A stretch of DNA of 64,000 bases, taken from positions 1 to 64,000 of the forward strand of contig JAFYRW010000030.1 in assembly GCA_017546785.1 (NCBI GenBank), given 5' to 3'. Positions 17,484-26,367 of this stretch are shown in pieces. Source of the DNA: Bacteroidaceae bacterium (GTDB lineage: Bacteria; Bacteroidota; Bacteroidia; Bacteroidales; Bacteroidaceae). The notes under the pieces are model-generated. The model was not told where the DNA came from. It saw nothing but the letters and a program-made list of their open reading frames with translations, and made no database searches. Position numbers and translations under genes: made by a program. How positions within the stretch are numbered: position 1 is the stretch's first letter; each line of letters starts with the position of its first letter.

Positions 17484-18008
17484 TTATTTTATCGACTCTA
17501 AATACTCTTCTGTAACTTTCTGTAAATCTTCGATGAATTTACCTGTGTGCTCCGAGAATTTCTCCAATACTCCTTCAATCTCTTTGCCAAGCTCCTCGGC
17601 TGTTCCTTCGGCTCCATCGAGAGCTTCTTCGAGCCTCTGTAGCTCCGATTCAAGCTCCCTGACAGTCGTTTTTGTGCCTTTGCCACTTATAATAGTGTCT
17701 ATGGTGTTACCAACCTTATGTAATGTCTGGTAATAGTTGAATTTTAATTTATATTCGTTAATATTGTTTTTCTCGTTACGGGTAAAGTCGTCTTTGAATT
17801 TCTCATACCATTCACCGTTGAACTTATCGTAGTGCTCTTTGGCCTTTTTCCAATCGGAATTACTCATATCCTTGTGTGTTTCACCTATCTTATCGACAAA
17901 TTCTTTGAAATTTTCTAAATAGGCTTTTTTTGTCGGTGGCTCACAAGCTATTGCTATTGTGGCTATAAAAAAGAGCATTATGCTCATTGTAAGAGTCAAT
18001 CTCTTCAT
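17484..18008 (-). CDS. Small predicted lipoprotein, helical, unknown function
   Basis: About 174 residues from the ATG at 18008 (MKRLTLTMSIMLFF), which gives a proper lipoprotein signal with ATIAIAC (Cys22). An upstream in-frame ATG at 18083 would bury the signal and is less likely. The mature part is charged and helical: EPPTKKAYLENFKEFVDKIG, then a Trp-Lys rich segment and a C-terminal E/L-rich coiled coil. It resembles the small Bacteroidales lipoproteins grouped, as I recall, under DUF6565, but I am not certain. It follows topB on the same strand and converges on the fimbrillin operon. Confidence 0.65.
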   Translation of the reverse strand: MKRLTLTMSIMLFFIATIAIACEPPTKKAYLENFKEFVDKIGETHKDMSNSDWKKAKEHYDKFNGEWYEKFKDDFTRNEKNNINEYKLKFNYYQTLHKVGNTIDTIISGKGTKTTVRELESELQRLEEALDGAEGTAEELGKEIEGVLEKFSEHTGKFIEDLQKVTEEYLESIK

Positions 18009-18100
18009 AGCAGGAGGGTTTAACGTTAAAACTTGTTCTAATTTGTTGTAAATAAAGGTGCGTATGCTCTCTTTTACATTCAAAGTGTATAACTTGTTGT

Positions 18101-19879
18101 TTATACATTTATGGTGCTATTGTCGCTGAGAACACTGTTTACTATCTGCGTGAGCATTTCCTTTAGCTCGTCGATAAAATCCTTTGCATTGTACTCTCTC
18201 TTTTCAATATCGCGCAGCTTCTTCTCCCACTGTCCGGTGAGTTCGGCGCTCTTCAGTAGTTCGTTCCTTATTGTAGAGATTAGCTCAATACCGGTTGTAG
18301 TGGCAATGATGTTCTTTTTCTCCAATCGAATGTAGTTGCGCTTGTAAAGAGTCTGAATTATCGCAGCGCGTGTCGAAGGACGGCCTATGCCATTCTCTTT
18401 CATTGCGTCGCGTAGCTCCTCATTATCGACCAATTTACCGGCAGTTTCCATTGCGCGCAGCAGGGTAGCCTCGGTATAATGTTTGGGTGGTTGAGTCCAT
18501 TTCTCCTGTAATCCTGGAGTGTGAGGGCCGCTCTCTCCTTTTACAAAATGGGGCAGTATATTCTCTTTCTCCTCTTTGTCGTCGTTGTTGTTGTCCTGTG
18601 CGAATATTACTCTCCACCCCGGGGCGGTTATTACCTTTCCGGTGGCCTTGAATTCAACGCCGGCACTCTCGCCCAATACTGTTGTCGAACAGAATTTGCA
18701 TTCGGGGTAGAATATTGCTATAAAGTGTCGGGCAACAAGGTCGTACACCTTTTTCTCAAGCTCGGTAAGCCCCTGAGGGTATACTCCTGTAGGGATAATG
18801 GCGTGGTGGTCGGTAACCTTTTTGTTGTCAAATACCTTTTTCGATTTTTCTAAAGGCTTATTCAGCAAAGGGGCTGTATAGGCCTGATAATCGCGCAGTC
18901 CCTTTATTATATTCTCGCATTTTGGGTAAATGTCCTCGCTAAGATAGGTGGTGTCCACACGAGGGTAGGTTGTTACCTTCTTCTCGTATAGCGACTGTAT
19001 AGTTTGCAGGGTAACGTCGGCCGAAAGTCCGAATTTCCTGTTGCAATCGACCTGTAACGACGTAAGGTCGTAAAGACGCGGAGGCTGTTCCTTACCGTTC
19101 TTTGCCGTAACGTCGGTGACATTGAATACAGAGCCTGTGATTTTTTGTAGAGCCTCCTGACCCTTCTCCTCGCTCTCGAATCTGCCGCTTGTGGCGCTGA
19201 ATGTAGTATTGCGATAGAGTGTCTTTAACTCCCAATATTGCTGCGGAGTAAAATTGGTAATCTCTAATTGACGCTTTACCACAAGAGCCAATGTGGGTGT
19301 CTGCACGCGTCCTATAGACAGCACCTGTCTGTTGCTGCCATATTTGAGCGTGTACAGGCGTGTGGCATTCATTCCCAACAGCCAATCGCCTATGGCACGG
19401 CTGAGCCCTGCCTCATATAGCGGCTGATAGGCACTCTGGTCCTTCAGATTCTGGAATCCTTCGCGTATAGCCTCCTCGGTCAGCGAGGATATCCACAGAC
19501 GCTTTACTGGGCATTTTGCCTGTGCCTTCTGCATCACCCAACGTTGAATAAGCTCACCCTCCTGTCCGGCATCACCGCAGTTCACAATCATTTCAGCCGA
19601 TTGCATAAGCTTTTCAATAACGGAGAATTGCTTCTCTATTCCCTTGTCGGCAATAAGCTTAATGCCGAAGCGAGGCGGAATCATCGGCAAACTGCCGAGA
19701 CTCCACCTTTGCCACATTGGGGTATAATCGTGCGGCTCTTTGAGGGTACAAAGATGACCGAATGTCCACGTTACCTGATAGCCGTTACCTTCGATATAAC
19801 CGTCGCGTTTGCTGTTTGCGCCAAGCACCTTTGCAATATCCTGCGCAACGCTTGGCTTCTCTGCTATACAAACAATCAT
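18101..19879 (-). CDS. topB: DNA topoisomerase III (type IA)
   Basis: 592 residues. The Toprim domain starts at the first residue (MIVCIAEKPSVAQDIAKVLG), with NCGDAGQEGELIQRWVM as its acidic metal-binding motif. The catalytic tyrosine sits in VTTYPRVDTTYL at about Tyr305. ENGIGRPSTRAAIIQTL marks the C-terminal part of the type IA core. Type IA enzymes relax or decatenate DNA through a 5'-phosphotyrosine link. No C-terminal zinc-finger cysteine clusters are visible, so it is shorter than many TopB proteins. It starts 9 bases after the methylmalonyl-CoA mutase large-subunit gene ends, so it may be read through from that operon. Confidence 0.95.
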   Translation of the reverse strand: MIVCIAEKPSVAQDIAKVLGANSKRDGYIEGNGYQVTWTFGHLCTLKEPHDYTPMWQRWSLGSLPMIPPRFGIKLIADKGIEKQFSVIEKLMQSAEMIVNCGDAGQEGELIQRWVMQKAQAKCPVKRLWISSLTEEAIREGFQNLKDQSAYQPLYEAGLSRAIGDWLLGMNATRLYTLKYGSNRQVLSIGRVQTPTLALVVKRQLEITNFTPQQYWELKTLYRNTTFSATSGRFESEEKGQEALQKITGSVFNVTDVTAKNGKEQPPRLYDLTSLQVDCNRKFGLSADVTLQTIQSLYEKKVTTYPRVDTTYLSEDIYPKCENIIKGLRDYQAYTAPLLNKPLEKSKKVFDNKKVTDHHAIIPTGVYPQGLTELEKKVYDLVARHFIAIFYPECKFCSTTVLGESAGVEFKATGKVITAPGWRVIFAQDNNNDDKEEKENILPHFVKGESGPHTPGLQEKWTQPPKHYTEATLLRAMETAGKLVDNEELRDAMKENGIGRPSTRAAIIQTLYKRNYIRLEKKNIIATTTGIELISTIRNELLKSAELTGQWEKKLRDIEKREYNAKDFIDELKEMLTQIVNSVLSDNSTINV

Positions 19880-19888
19880 TATTAGGCG

Positions 19889-22027
19889 TTACTCCTCCTC
19901 TCTGTTCATCAAAATTTCAACAAGCTCGCACGCTGCCTTTGCAACGCTTGTGCCAGGGCCGAAAATACCCATAACACCGGCGCGATACAAGAAATCATAA
20001 TCCTGTGCGGGGATTACTCCGCCGGCAAACACCATAATATCGCCGCGTCCCAATTTCTCGAGTTCCTCGATGAGTTGTGGAACAAGAGTCTTGTGTCCGG
20101 CAGCGAGCGACGATACTCCTACAGCGTGTACGTCATTCTCTACCGCCTGACGGGCAACCTCTGCGGGTGTCTGGAACAACATTCCCATATCAACGTCGAA
20201 TCCACAGTCGGCGTAACCCGTTGCAACGACTTTTGCACCGCGGTCGTGTCCGTCCTGTCCCATTTTCGCGATAAATACTCGGGGACGGCGTCCCTCCTTC
20301 TTTGCAAATTCATCTGTCAGACGACAAGCCTTTACAAAGTTCTCGTCGTCGCGGCTCTCTGTTGAATACACGCCCGAAATTGTTCTTATAATTGCTTTAT
20401 AACGTCCTGATACCTCTTCGCAAGCATCGGAGATTTCTCCTAATGTGGCACGTAGGCCTGCAGCCTCCACCGCGCACTCCAAAAGGTTGCCTTCGCCGCT
20501 TCTTGCGCACTCTGTGATTTTTGCAAGAGCCTCTTTTACGGCCTTCTCGTCGCGATTCTTCCTGTTGCGCTCCAATGCCTCGAGCTGCTCTTTGCGTACA
20601 GTGGTATTATCAACCTCCAGAATATCTATGGGCTCCTCCTTCTCCAAGCGGTAAGCATTTGTTCCTACGATAATCTGGCGGCCGCTGTCGATACGTGCCT
20701 GTGTACGTGCGGCAGCCTCCTCGATACGCATTTTGGGGAGTCCTGTCTCAATGGCTTTTGCCATTCCACCAAGCTCCTCAATCTCCTGAATGAGTTTCCA
20801 CGCCTTCTCGGCAATCTCCTTTGTGAGGCTCTCGATGTAGTATGAACCGCCCCAGGGGTCTATTACTCGGCAGATGTTGGTCTCCTCTTGCAAATAAATC
20901 TGAGTGTTACGCGCGATACGTGCCGAAAAGTCGGTGGGCAGTGCGATGGCCTCGTCGAGCGCGTTTGTGTGCAGCGATTGTGTGTGTCCCATTGCTGCCG
21001 ACATTGCCTCAATCACTGTGCGGCCGACATTGTTGAAGGGGTCCTGCTCGGTGAGCGACCAGCCTGATGTTTGGCAGTGTGTGCGCAACGCCATTGATTT
21101 TGGATTCTTTGGGTTGAAGCTCTTTATAATCTTTGCCCACAGCATACGTGCCGCACGCATCTTTGCAATTTCCATAAAGGGGTTCATACCAATACCCCAG
21201 AAGAACGACAGACGAGGCGCAAAGGCGTCAATGTCAATGCCTGCGTTTACTCCGGCGCGGACATACTCGAGTCCGTCGGCAAGAGTGTATGCAAGCTCAA
21301 TGTCAGCCGAAGCACCCGCCTCCTGCATATGATAACCCGAAATTGATATTGAATTGAATTTGGGCATCTTCTGCGAGGTATAGGCAAAAATGTCGCTTAT
21401 TATGCGCATAGAGAATGCAGGGGGGTATATATAGGTGTTACGCACCATAAACTCCTTTAGAATATCATTCTGAATGGTTCCTGCCATCTCCTCCAATTTT
21501 GCACCCTGCTCGAGAGCCGCGTTAATGTAGAAGGCAAGTACAGGAAGAACGGCGCCGTTCATTGTCATCGACACAGACATCTTGTTCAAAGGAATGCCGT
21601 CGAACAACTGCTCCATATTCTCCATACAGCAGATAGAAACTCCTGCCTTGCCAACGTCTCCAACCACACGCTCATTGTCGGGATTGTATCCGCGGTGTGT
21701 GGGGAGGTCAAATGCTACTGATAGTCCCTTCTGTCCCGATGCAAGGTTACGGCGATAAAAAGCATTAGACTCCTCGGCAGTAGAGAATCCCGCATACTGA
21801 CGTATGGTCCAGGGGCGGAATGTGTACATCATAGAGTAGGGACCACGCAGATAGGGAGGTAATCCTGCAGCATAGTCCAAATGCTCCATCTCCTTTAAAT
21901 CGTCGCTTGTGTAAACTGGCTTTACCTGAATGTGCTCGGCAGTCTCCCAATTAGCCTCTGTTGCGGCTGCGGCTACATTGACAGCCTCGCCGGCGAATAT
22001 ATCTATATTTCTGAAATCTTTTCTCAT
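19889..22027 (-). CDS. mutB: Methylmalonyl-CoA mutase, large (catalytic) subunit
   Basis: 712 residues. With adenosylcobalamin it interconverts succinyl-CoA and methylmalonyl-CoA, a step of propionate formation in Bacteroidales. The N-terminal TIM barrel has [20 protein letters not shown] (the CoA/substrate segment) and [15 protein letters not shown]. The C-terminal cobalamin-binding domain has the DxHxxG base-off motif as [20 protein letters not shown] near residue 590 and later [15 protein letters not shown]. It begins 12 bases after the small-subunit gene, giving a two-gene operon. No epimerase, decarboxylase or MeaB gene lies in this window. Confidence 0.97.
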   Translation of the reverse strand: MRKDFRNIDIFAGEAVNVAAAATEANWETAEHIQVKPVYTSDDLKEMEHLDYAAGLPPYLRGPYSMMYTFRPWTIRQYAGFSTAEESNAFYRRNLASGQKGLSVAFDLPTHRGYNPDNERVVGDVGKAGVSICCMENMEQLFDGIPLNKMSVSMTMNGAVLPVLAFYINAALEQGAKLEEMAGTIQNDILKEFMVRNTYIYPPAFSMRIISDIFAYTSQKMPKFNSISISGYHMQEAGASADIELAYTLADGLEYVRAGVNAGIDIDAFAPRLSFFWGIGMNPFMEIAKMRAARMLWAKIIKSFNPKNPKSMALRTHCQTSGWSLTEQDPFNNVGRTVIEAMSAAMGHTQSLHTNALDEAIALPTDFSARIARNTQIYLQEETNICRVIDPWGGSYYIESLTKEIAEKAWKLIQEIEELGGMAKAIETGLPKMRIEEAAARTQARIDSGRQIIVGTNAYRLEKEEPIDILEVDNTTVRKEQLEALERNRKNRDEKAVKEALAKITECARSGEGNLLECAVEAAGLRATLGEISDACEEVSGRYKAIIRTISGVYSTESRDDENFVKACRLTDEFAKKEGRRPRVFIAKMGQDGHDRGAKVVATGYADCGFDVDMGMLFQTPAEVARQAVENDVHAVGVSSLAAGHKTLVPQLIEELEKLGRGDIMVFAGGVIPAQDYDFLYRAGVMGIFGPGTSVAKAACELVEILMNREEE

Positions 22028-22039
22028 AGTGGCTCGTGT

Positions 22040-23896
22040 TTAAATTGTTTCGGCAATTCCTAACTTTGCGTTCAGAGCCTCCAATGTCTCCAGAACGTTT
22101 ACTCTAATATGTATGAAATTCTCAATGCCGGCCTGCTGTAATTGCTCGCTGCAAGCGGGAGCGCCGGCAATAACGAATATAGCCTTCTCCTTAAGCAATT
22201 CGAATGCAGGAACAGCATACTCGGCATACTCGTCGTCGCTTGAACAAAGAACAACAATGTCGGCATTTGCCTTAATGGCTGCCTCGGCACCCTCTTCGAT
22301 GCTCTTGAATCCTAAATTGTCAATTACCTCATAGCCTGCTGCTGCAAAGAAATTACAAGAGAATTGCGCGCGTGCCTGACGCATCGCAAGGTTACCTATT
22401 GTGAGCATAAATGCTTTGGGACGTTTTCCGCTGCGCTCGGTGGCGAGGCGCAATGCCTCGAATCGGCTACCCAGACGCTCCATATTCAATGTGCCGTCGC
22501 GATGCTCCTCGGGCTTGCCACAACAACAGAATTTCTGTAGAGGTTCGTGCCCCTCGGAGGTCTCGGTGAAATTGGGATATTGGTTGGTTCCCAGCAGAAT
22601 CTCGCGACGTTTGGCAAGCGCTGCTCTGCGGCTCTCTCCCGACTCGTCGATACTCTTCTGAACAGTGCCATTTTGTGCTGCTGTGTGGAATCCTCCCTGC
22701 TCCTCGGTGGCAAGGAAAATTTTCCACGCTTCGTTTGCTATTGAGCGTGTGAGGCTCTCAATGTAGTATGAGCCGCCGGCGGGGTCGGTAACCTTGTCAA
22801 GATTGCTCTCGTGCTTTAGAATAAGTTGCTGATTCTTTGCTATGCGTTCGGCAAAGTCAGTGGGAGTCTCGTAAACAGAATCGTAAGGTCTTACTGTAAT
22901 TGATTCTACTCCTGCGATTCCCGCACTCATCGCCTCGGTCTGTGTACGCAGCATATTTACATACGGGTCGAAGAGTGTCATATTGAACATTGATGTCTCT
23001 GCGTGTACAATCATTTTGCAGGCCTCTTTGCAGGCGGGGCTGTATTGCTCCACAATCTTTGCCCACAATGTGCGTGCCGCGCGGAATTTTGCAATCTCCA
23101 TAAAGAAGTTGCTCGATATTCCAAAATTGAATTTCATCTTTTTGGCGGCAAGCTCTGCAGGAATTCCGGCAGAGGTCATTGCGTCAAGATATTCGTTACC
23201 CCACGCAAGGGCGTATCCCAATTCCTGCGTGATATATGCTCCGCTGTTGCATAGGTCTATGGCGTTTACTGTTACGCAACGCATCTGCGGCATTTCGGCT
23301 GTCGCAACAATGAGGCTCTTGATGTTGTCAATGTAATTGTCAATGACTTTTGCCTTTACAAGAAGCTTGTCAATGGGGTCGTATTCTATCGAACCGCAGA
23401 CTTTTGCAAGGTTATATCCCTTGCTTTTGTAATATTCGGCAAGCAATATTGCAAAGTCATTGGTGCGCTTTATGCATACGCGGTAGTTGAGTTCAACCTT
23501 TTCGGCGTCAATATCCTGCAAAAGATTCTGGATGAATTCTGCAGACACCATTCGGCCTTTTATAGAGAATCCGAGAGAGGTAACACCCTCGCTCAGCATC
23601 TTTTTTGCTTTGTTGTTTGCTGCACAAACATCGTCGGTGGCAATATCTACCCTTATTTGCCAATTGTTGCGTGTGCTATTACCGCGAGTGTAAGGGTATT
23701 CACCCGGCAGACTCTCGCTGTAACCCTCAATATCCTCTTTGCGATAGAAAGGATTTACATTAAAACCCTCTTGGGTTTTCCATATCATTTTTTTATCGTA
23801 ATCGGCACCTTTGAGGTCCTCAACTATCTTTTCTTTCCATTGCTCGGCTGTTACCGGCGGAAATTCTTCGAAAAGTCTCTCCTGCTCTGTGTTCAT
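22040..23896 (-). CDS. mutA: Methylmalonyl-CoA mutase, small subunit
   Basis: 618 residues, the structural partner of the large subunit in the alpha-beta mutase. It is homologous to it along the barrel ([39 protein letters not shown]) and in the C-terminal domain. In that domain, the cobalamin-binding DxHxxG is missing: the equivalent stretch reads LTIGNLAMRQARAQFSCNFF. This loss is normal for the small subunit. First gene of the operon, with a promoter-like -7 box about 50 bases upstream. Confidence 0.96.
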   Translation of the reverse strand: MNTEQERLFEEFPPVTAEQWKEKIVEDLKGADYDKKMIWKTQEGFNVNPFYRKEDIEGYSESLPGEYPYTRGNSTRNNWQIRVDIATDDVCAANNKAKKMLSEGVTSLGFSIKGRMVSAEFIQNLLQDIDAEKVELNYRVCIKRTNDFAILLAEYYKSKGYNLAKVCGSIEYDPIDKLLVKAKVIDNYIDNIKSLIVATAEMPQMRCVTVNAIDLCNSGAYITQELGYALAWGNEYLDAMTSAGIPAELAAKKMKFNFGISSNFFMEIAKFRAARTLWAKIVEQYSPACKEACKMIVHAETSMFNMTLFDPYVNMLRTQTEAMSAGIAGVESITVRPYDSVYETPTDFAERIAKNQQLILKHESNLDKVTDPAGGSYYIESLTRSIANEAWKIFLATEEQGGFHTAAQNGTVQKSIDESGESRRAALAKRREILLGTNQYPNFTETSEGHEPLQKFCCCGKPEEHRDGTLNMERLGSRFEALRLATERSGKRPKAFMLTIGNLAMRQARAQFSCNFFAAAGYEVIDNLGFKSIEEGAEAAIKANADIVVLCSSDDEYAEYAVPAFELLKEKAIFVIAGAPACSEQLQQAGIENFIHIRVNVLETLEALNAKLGIAETI

Positions 23897-23946
23897 AATA
23901 TAGAGTTTTATGTTTTTGTCTTTGTCTTTTTTAGAACTTTCAAAAG

Positions 23947-23954
23947 CAAATTTA
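23947..23954 (-). promoter_or_regulatory. Putative methylmalonyl-CoA mutase operon promoter -7 box
   Basis: On the - strand this reads TAAATTTG (TAnnTTTG), with TTG 22 bases upstream (23977-23979), and lies 50 bases before the mutA start. Confidence 0.45.
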
Positions 23955-24075
23955 TAAAATGTTTTTTTGAATATTGCAATTATGAGAACTATTTTATTGT
24001 TTCTTTTACAATTTGTATATTTTTTTTGTTAATAGGTGTGTTTTGTAAAAAGAGGGCTTTAATGCGGATTTTATC

Positions 24076-24083
24076 TATCTTTG
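24076..24083 (+). promoter_or_regulatory. Putative promoter -7 box of the endonuclease I gene
   Basis: TATCTTTG matches TAnnTTTG. It overlaps a possible TTG start codon at 24081, which argues that translation begins at the ATG at 24102 instead. Confidence 0.45.
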
Positions 24084-24101
24084 TTCCCATATTACAATAT
24101 A

Positions 24102-25184
24102 ATGTCAATGAGCATATATCGACTCCTTATTCCCTTTTGGCTACTGCAACTATTTGTTGCACCGCTTTTTGCGCAGCGCTCGTATTATTCATCGATAAAT
24201 GGGGTAAAGGGCGGCGCTCCTCTAAAGAGTGCGCTCTGCGAGCTTGTAGGGCGGCATAATAGAATATCATACGGTACGGGCAAAAATTCTGTTTGGTGGG
24301 CTTTTTATGTAACGGACGCAGTGGAAGGTAACAAAAAACAGGTAGTGGACATATATTCTCAGACTCCGAGATATTTTACTGATAGGGGCTCTTCGGTTGC
24401 TGGAATGCATATAGAACATTGTGTACCAAAAAGTTGGTGGGGTGGTGATAAAAATGATGCATACTGCGACCTTCATCATTTGTTTCCTGCTGATGCGTCG
24501 GCCAATATACGCAAGAGCAATAAGCCGTTGGGTAATCTTGTTGATGTCTCTTGGACAAATGGTGCGGCGAGCATCGGCAAGGCTCTCATAGAGGATTCTC
24601 TGCAGGCGGCCTTTGAGCCTTGCGACGAGTATAAAGGGGACTTTGCGCGCGCATATATGTACATATTTACCTGCTATCAGGATTTTGAATGGGAGCATAC
24701 TGCTATGAATTACAAGAACAGTGCCTATCCTACAATAAAGCCCTGGGCTGTGGAATTATTGCTCGATTGGCACGCTAAAGACCCTGTGAGTGCCAAAGAA
24801 AAGGAGCGTAACGAGCTTGTATATGCAATACAGAATAATCGCAACCCTTTTGTCGATTATCCCAATCTTGCCGATTATGTGTGGGGTGACTCCATTGCAT
24901 ATACCTATACGCTTCCCTGTGTGAACGGGAATCCTCAAAAGGAGAATAATGCTCTTTCTTGCCTGCTTTCATCGGACAGCCGCAAGCGTCCTGAGTATTT
25001 GTGCTGCCTGTCGTATATGCTTCAGAAAGCTGACGACAGACAGGAGTGTGCAGCCGCCGCTTTAATAAATGTCTACTCAATGACAGGGCTTCTAATTCTC
25101 GATTCTGTTACATACGTCGAGGCTCTCAATGCATTGCCGCCAGGCCTTTATCTGGTGGATAACAGAAAATTCATAGTATACTGA
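24102..25184 (+). CDS. Secreted endonuclease I family nuclease with T9SS-like tail
   Basis: About 360 residues from the ATG at 24102 (a second ATG at 24108 is equally possible). A signal peptide (LLIPFWLLQLFVAPLFAQ) precedes an endonuclease I domain (PF04231): GMHIEHCVPKSWWGGDKNDA carries the catalytic His, and CDLHHLFPADASANIRKSNK the second metal-site motif. FEWEHTAM and NRNPFVDYPNLADYVWG are the usual C-terminal domain markers. The last 40 residues (INVYSMTGLLILD, then LPPGLYLVDNRK) look like a type IX sorting tail. It probably degrades extracellular DNA for nutrients or biofilm remodelling (inference). It stands alone, convergent with the phosphoesterase gene. Confidence 0.87.
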   Translation: MSMSIYRLLIPFWLLQLFVAPLFAQRSYYSSINGVKGGAPLKSALCELVGRHNRISYGTGKNSVWWAFYVTDAVEGNKKQVVDIYSQTPRYFTDRGSSVAGMHIEHCVPKSWWGGDKNDAYCDLHHLFPADASANIRKSNKPLGNLVDVSWTNGAASIGKALIEDSLQAAFEPCDEYKGDFARAYMYIFTCYQDFEWEHTAMNYKNSAYPTIKPWAVELLLDWHAKDPVSAKEKERNELVYAIQNNRNPFVDYPNLADYVWGDSIAYTYTLPCVNGNPQKENNALSCLLSSDSRKRPEYLCCLSYMLQKADDRQECAAAALINVYSMTGLLILDSVTYVEALNALPPGLYLVDNRKFIVY

Positions 25185-25191
25185 TTGTAAT

Positions 25192-25220
25192 GCAGAAGGG
25201 GGCCGTGGCTCCCTTCTGTG
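25192..25220. terminator. Hairpin between convergent endonuclease and phosphoesterase genes
   Basis: CAGAAGGG (25193-25200) pairs with CCCTTCTG (25211-25218), and an inner GCC/GGC extends the stem. There is no T run, so termination is likely but less certain. Confidence 0.5.
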
Positions 25221-25230
25221 CGTTGAATCA

Positions 25231-25719
25231 TTACGATAGCTCAATTACCTCAAGATCCTTGATGCTGCTTTTGTCTATAGTTATTTTGACCAGCGTGCGA
25301 ACCTGCTGCCACCCTTGACGTCCGGCGGCTCCGGGGTTAATGTGCAGGCATCCTATCTTCTCGTCGTATATGACCTTTAGAATGTGCGAGTGTCCCGCGA
25401 CGAACAGCTGAGGCTTTTCTGTGATAAGCTCGCTACGTATCGATGCATCGTATTTGCCGGGGTAGCCTCCTATATGCTTCATTATGACGTTGCACTCTTC
25501 TATGGTGAACCGCTCGGTCTCTTTGAATCTTTTGCGCACAATGCAGCCGTCTATATTGCCGTGTACTGCTCTTACCGTGCAGTGCTTCTGTAGCTGCTCA
25601 ATTATAATCTCGCTGCCAATGTCGCCGGCGTGCCATATTTCGTCGCAGTCGGCAAAGTGCAGCAGATACCTGTCATCCCAATATCCGTGAGTATCCGACA
25701 GGATACCTATCCGTTTCAT
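25231..25719 (-). CDS. YfcE/MJ0936-type metallophosphoesterase
   Basis: 162 residues from the ATG at 25719, which overlaps the previous stop as ATGA. A longer in-frame opening upstream lies wholly in the cytidylate-kinase-like gene and is rejected. Motifs of the calcineurin-like fold occur in order: GILSDTHGY (metal), HAGDIGSE, VHGNIDG, FVAGHSHIL (His pair) and INPGAAGRQG. This matches the YfcE/MJ0936 subfamily of cytosolic phosphodiesterases with broad in vitro specificity. The physiological substrate is unknown. Last gene of a MATE - cytidylate-kinase-like - phosphoesterase unit. Confidence 0.9.
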   Translation of the reverse strand: MKRIGILSDTHGYWDDRYLLHFADCDEIWHAGDIGSEIIIEQLQKHCTVRAVHGNIDGCIVRKRFKETERFTIEECNVIMKHIGGYPGKYDASIRSELITEKPQLFVAGHSHILKVIYDEKIGCLHINPGAAGRQGWQQVRTLVKITIDKSSIKDLEVIELS

Positions 25720-26339
25720 TCGGCTATACGGCGTTTGATATATTCGTGAATAAACTCCACAGTGCCATCTATGCCTAAGCGCGAAGAGTTTACGCAAAGG
25801 TCGTAGCATTTTGTGTCGCCCCACTGTGTCGTTGCGTAATAGTCGTGGTACGATTTTCGCTTCTTGTCGCCCTTTGCTATGCGCTCTGTCGCCTTCTCCT
25901 TGTCGAGATTGTCCTTTTGCATAGTGCGTGTTATGCGGTCGGCCGTGTCGGCTGTGATGAATATGCTTATAAGCTTCGGATGGTTGCGCAGTACATACTC
26001 CGAGCAGCGTCCCACTATGATACACGACTCTCGCGATGCAATGTCGCGCATAACCTCACTCTGAATCTTAAAGAGGTGGTCGCGGTTCATACAACTCTCC
26101 TCTCCCGAGAAATAGTTGCTTATTGATGAACGGAACGCCGCAAAATTGCCGATGAATGAATCGGACTCCTTTTCGTCGGCCTTCTCAAAGACAGTGGCGT
26201 GCAGTCCGCTCTCTGCAGCAGCCTCGGTCAAGAGGCGTTTGTCGTAAACTGGGATATTGAGCATTCTGCCGAGTGCCTCGGCTATATCTTTACCGCCGCT
26301 ACCCAACTGACGGCCTATGGAAACTACAAAATTACTCAT
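25716..26339 (-). CDS. Cytidylate kinase-like family protein
   Basis: A 207-residue P-loop kinase-like protein. The N terminus VVSIGRQLGSGGKDIAEALG is the modified P-loop typical of the cytidylate kinase-like family (PF13189), distinct from true Cmk (which has GPAGSGKS-like loops). SCIIVGRCSEYVL, a lid segment with Arg-rich KKRKSYHDYYATTQWG, and LCVNSSRLGIDGTVEFI complete the match. The substrate is not established for the family. It sits 28 bases after the MATE gene and shares an ATGA overlap with the phosphoesterase gene, so the three genes are probably one operon. Confidence 0.88.
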   Translation of the reverse strand: MSNFVVSIGRQLGSGGKDIAEALGRMLNIPVYDKRLLTEAAAESGLHATVFEKADEKESDSFIGNFAAFRSSISNYFSGEESCMNRDHLFKIQSEVMRDIASRESCIIVGRCSEYVLRNHPKLISIFITADTADRITRTMQKDNLDKEKATERIAKGDKKRKSYHDYYATTQWGDTKCYDLCVNSSRLGIDGTVEFIHEYIKRRIAE

Positions 26340-26367
26340 AAGTGAATGTCGTTTATTCGATTAAACA

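Noticed and set aside
23657..24259. + strand open frame spanning the mutA start and the endonuclease start
   Set aside because: It overlaps two well-supported genes and its translation is low-complexity Phe/Ile/Cys-rich.
25720..26025. N-terminal extension of the phosphoesterase
   Set aside because: It would lie entirely inside the cytidylate-kinase-like gene; the ATG at 25719 with an ATGA overlap directly precedes the conserved GILSDTHG motif.
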